A stretch of DNA of 64,000 bases from JBGPHT01 sp041484525 (GTDB lineage Bacteria; Acidobacteriota; Terriglobia; Bryobacterales; Bryobacteraceae): positions 18,856-82,855 of the forward strand of contig JBGPHT010000014.1 of assembly GCA_041484525.1 (NCBI GenBank). The letters run 5' to 3'. The translations under genes were made by a program, and so were the position numbers. The notes beneath the pieces were generated by a model. That model was not told the DNA's origin and ran no database searches. It saw only the letters and a list, made by a program, of their open reading frames with translations. The stretch's first letter is position 1, and each line of letters opens with the position of its first letter. Positions 62,645 to 64,000 of the stretch are shown here, piece by piece.

Positions 62645-64000
62645 ATGCCCTCCGCATTGCCCGATTGGGCCATCGAAATGGCCTGGGTATCGGAAGACGA
62701 TGTTTCTCTTCCATCCGCAGCCGAGGGGATCAACGTTGTCTTGAATCGCGTGCGTCTGGCGGCCTTTCTCTCCGATTTCGCGGAAGATCGAGACGTGCGG
62801 GACTTGCTCGCGCTGGACATTTTGGGAGCCGCGATCGGATTGCCTCTCAGTTCAACAGGCGCGCCCGGATCGATACCGGCTCTGGCGTTGAGGCCGTTTC
62901 GAATTTGGGAATACACCTGGCTTTACAAGTGCCTGGACCTTTCAGCCGGCGGCGCGAACGTGCTGGATCTCGGAGGTTCGGCATCGCATCTTTCGGTTTT
63001 GGCAGCCATCGCGGGGTGTCGCGTAACCAGCATCGATATCAATCCGGCATTCGTGCAGGCGGCAAAGGAGTGTGCACGCAGCCTGGATTTGGATTTGCTG
63101 GACGCTAGGGTCGGAGACATGCGGGACCTTTCGGCACTTCCCGATGGGTATTTTGATGTCGTGATGGCCTGCTCGGTCTTGGAGCACCTGACTGCTCAAG
63201 ATCAGGAAGTCGCGTTGCGCGAAATGGCACGGGTGTTGAAGCCCGGAGGGGCGGTCGGACTGACATTTGATTTTGGAACAGGGGCCCCCGGAGCGAACGA
63301 GCACTTGCCGCCTCCGCACGCCCCTCCGCCCGATGCGAGGGAGGCATTACGCCGGTATCTCCAGGGAAGTCTGGTTCAGATCGGGAACGCGTTTTCGGAA
63401 GATCCGATTCCTGGAAGCCTCTTCCGTCATGAGTCCGTCAGCTATTCAGTAGCCTCTCTCTTTCTCGGAAAACCCCCAATGCCGGCAATACAGAATCCCC
63501 GCTGCGAGGCGGGCGAATCTGTATTGCGGCATTTGACCATTCGGGAATTCCCGCACAGGATTTACAAGCACGTCAGCGCCTTAGTAGCAGCCGCGGACAG
63601 CCTGCGGCCCGGCCTGGAGGCGCAACGGGGCGTCGGAGAGAGCGATCGGATCCAATTGCTTGCCGAACTGGATGCGCACGGTTCGGCGCTGAGTACTATC
63701 CGGGGCCAGTTGGATATTGCTTTCGCCGATATGGATAAGAAGGAGCAGAGATCCATTGCTCTGGAACAGGTCGCCAACGAACGCCTGGCTGGCATGCACG
63801 AGAAGGATCAGGCCATTTCGAAGCTCGTGGTCGAATTAGACGCACGCGCGTCTGCGCTGAACGATATGCGCAGCCAACTGGACACTGCACTCGCCAACAT
63901 GGAGGACATGGCGCGACGGGCCTCTATCTTAGAACAAGCCGCCGGCGAACGCCTGGCTGGCATGCACGAGAAGGATCAGGCCATTTCGAAGCTCACGGTC
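62645..64000 (+). CDS. SAM methyltransferase with C-terminal coiled coil, 3' truncated by window edge
   Basis: The frame is open for at least 452 codons from the ATG at 62645, past the right edge. Residues 1-100 are helical. A SAM-binding fold follows: VLDLGGSASHLSVLAAIAG (motif I, about 107-125), VTSIDINPAF, and DGYFDVVMACSVLEHL. From about residue 330 the chain is a charged coiled coil with a 56-residue repeat (RLAGMHEKDQAISKLVVELD). Methyltransferases joined to long coiled coils occur in O-antigen chain-length terminators such as WbdD, so a similar role is possible. CATACT lies 6 nt before the ATG and no SD is seen. The end is not in the window. Confidence 0.75.
   Translation, partial: MPSALPDWAIEMAWVSEDDVSLPSAAEGINVVLNRVRLAAFLSDFAEDRDVRDLLALDILGAAIGLPLSSTGAPGSIPALALRPFRIWEYTWLYKCLDLSAGGANVLDLGGSASHLSVLAAIAGCRVTSIDINPAFVQAAKECARSLDLDLLDARVGDMRDLSALPDGYFDVVMACSVLEHLTAQDQEVALREMARVLKPGGAVGLTFDFGTGAPGANEHLPPPHAPPPDAREALRRYLQGSLVQIGNAFSEDPIPGSLFRHESVSYSVASLFLGKPPMPAIQNPRCEAGESVLRHLTIREFPHRIYKHVSALVAAADSLRPGLEAQRGVGESDRIQLLAELDAHGSALSTIRGQLDIAFADMDKKEQRSIALEQVANERLAGMHEKDQAISKLVVELDARASALNDMRSQLDTALANMEDMARRASILEQAAGERLAGMHEKDQAISKLTV
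63481..63530. repeat. 50-bp imperfect palindrome inside a coding sequence
   Basis: GGCAATACAGAATCCCCGC pairs with the complementary arm GCGGGCGAATCTGTATTGC around a 6-nt loop (TGCGAG). GCAATACAGA/TCTGTATTGC is a perfect 10-bp arm. It is read in frame as PAIQNPRCEAGESVLRH within the methyltransferase. The shape is that of a REP-type mobile palindrome; no second copy was noticed in the window. Confidence 0.5.
63779..63994. repeat. 168-bp tandem repeat in the coiled-coil part of the methyltransferase
   Basis: A 48-bp block (63779-63826) recurs without change at 63947-63994, an offset of 168 bp or 56 codons (eight heptads). Intervening sequence is similar at protein level (LDAHGSALSTIRGQLD versus LDARASALNDMRSQLD). 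The array probably continues past the window. Confidence 0.7.

Overview
The window reads as a chromosomal segment of an Acidobacteriota member close to Bryobacter/Candidatus Solibacter. The inference rests on gene content: a PEP-CTERM protein, a C-terminal domain of the Solibacter-associated TIGR03437 type, a seven-repeat SBBP beta-propeller protein, an Oar-like TonB-dependent receptor, and M20, D-aminoacylase-like and tannase-like secreted hydrolases. No rRNA, tRNA, CRISPR array, transposase or phage integration module was seen.

Layout. 1-17.6 kb is mainly catabolic: a 5'-truncated PEP-CTERM protein, a transglutaminase-like protein, two secreted hydrolases, an SDR, a sulfotransferase-like protein, a hexuronate-type MFS carrier, a YfhO-like membrane protein, a lone receiver domain, the 5-oxoprolinase genes pxpB-pxpC-pxpA overlapping a BACON/TIGR03437 protein, an M6-like metalloprotease, a YjbR protein and a tannase/feruloyl-esterase-like protein. 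17.6-23.5 kb holds a small surface-glycan group (GT4 transferase, MOP flippase, polytopic membrane protein) and a secreted tail-fibre-like protein. 23.7-26.3 kb is an Oar-like outer-membrane protein. 26.3-32.1 kb is a tightly coupled minus-strand operon: a TPR/TonB C-terminal protein, a ParA ATPase, a proline-rich protein, a TPR protein and a coiled-coil protein.

32.8-62.5 kb is a large exopolysaccharide or O-antigen locus bracketed by gmd and a GDP-L-fucose synthase gene, so GDP-fucose is probably one donor. Its core (37.4-49.1 kb) is a 13-gene plus-strand run, mostly with overlapping stop and start codons. It encodes two sugar epimerases, a nucleotidyltransferase-kinase with domains in the reverse order of HldE, a Gfo/Idh/MocA oxidoreductase, a nucleotide-sugar dehydrogenase homologue without the catalytic cysteine, a third SDR, a Nudix protein, a two-subunit transketolase, two methyltransferases, a GT2 transferase and a GtrA protein. 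This looks like a pathway for an unusual activated sugar. Two tandem homologous membrane proteins with winged-helix-like tails, a giant GT-C-like protein and two acyltransferases follow. A transaldolase remnant precedes the GDP-fucose synthase gene, and a methyltransferase with a growing coiled-coil repeat runs off the right edge.

By eye, codon use in the 32.8-57 kb locus and at 4.5-6.3 kb is more relaxed (more A/T at third positions) than in the strongly GC-biased flanks, which fits horizontal acquisition of glycan genes. Several starts have a -10-like hexamer only 6-9 nt upstream and no Shine-Dalgarno sequence, suggesting leaderless transcripts. All functional statements come from reading motifs, not from database searches.
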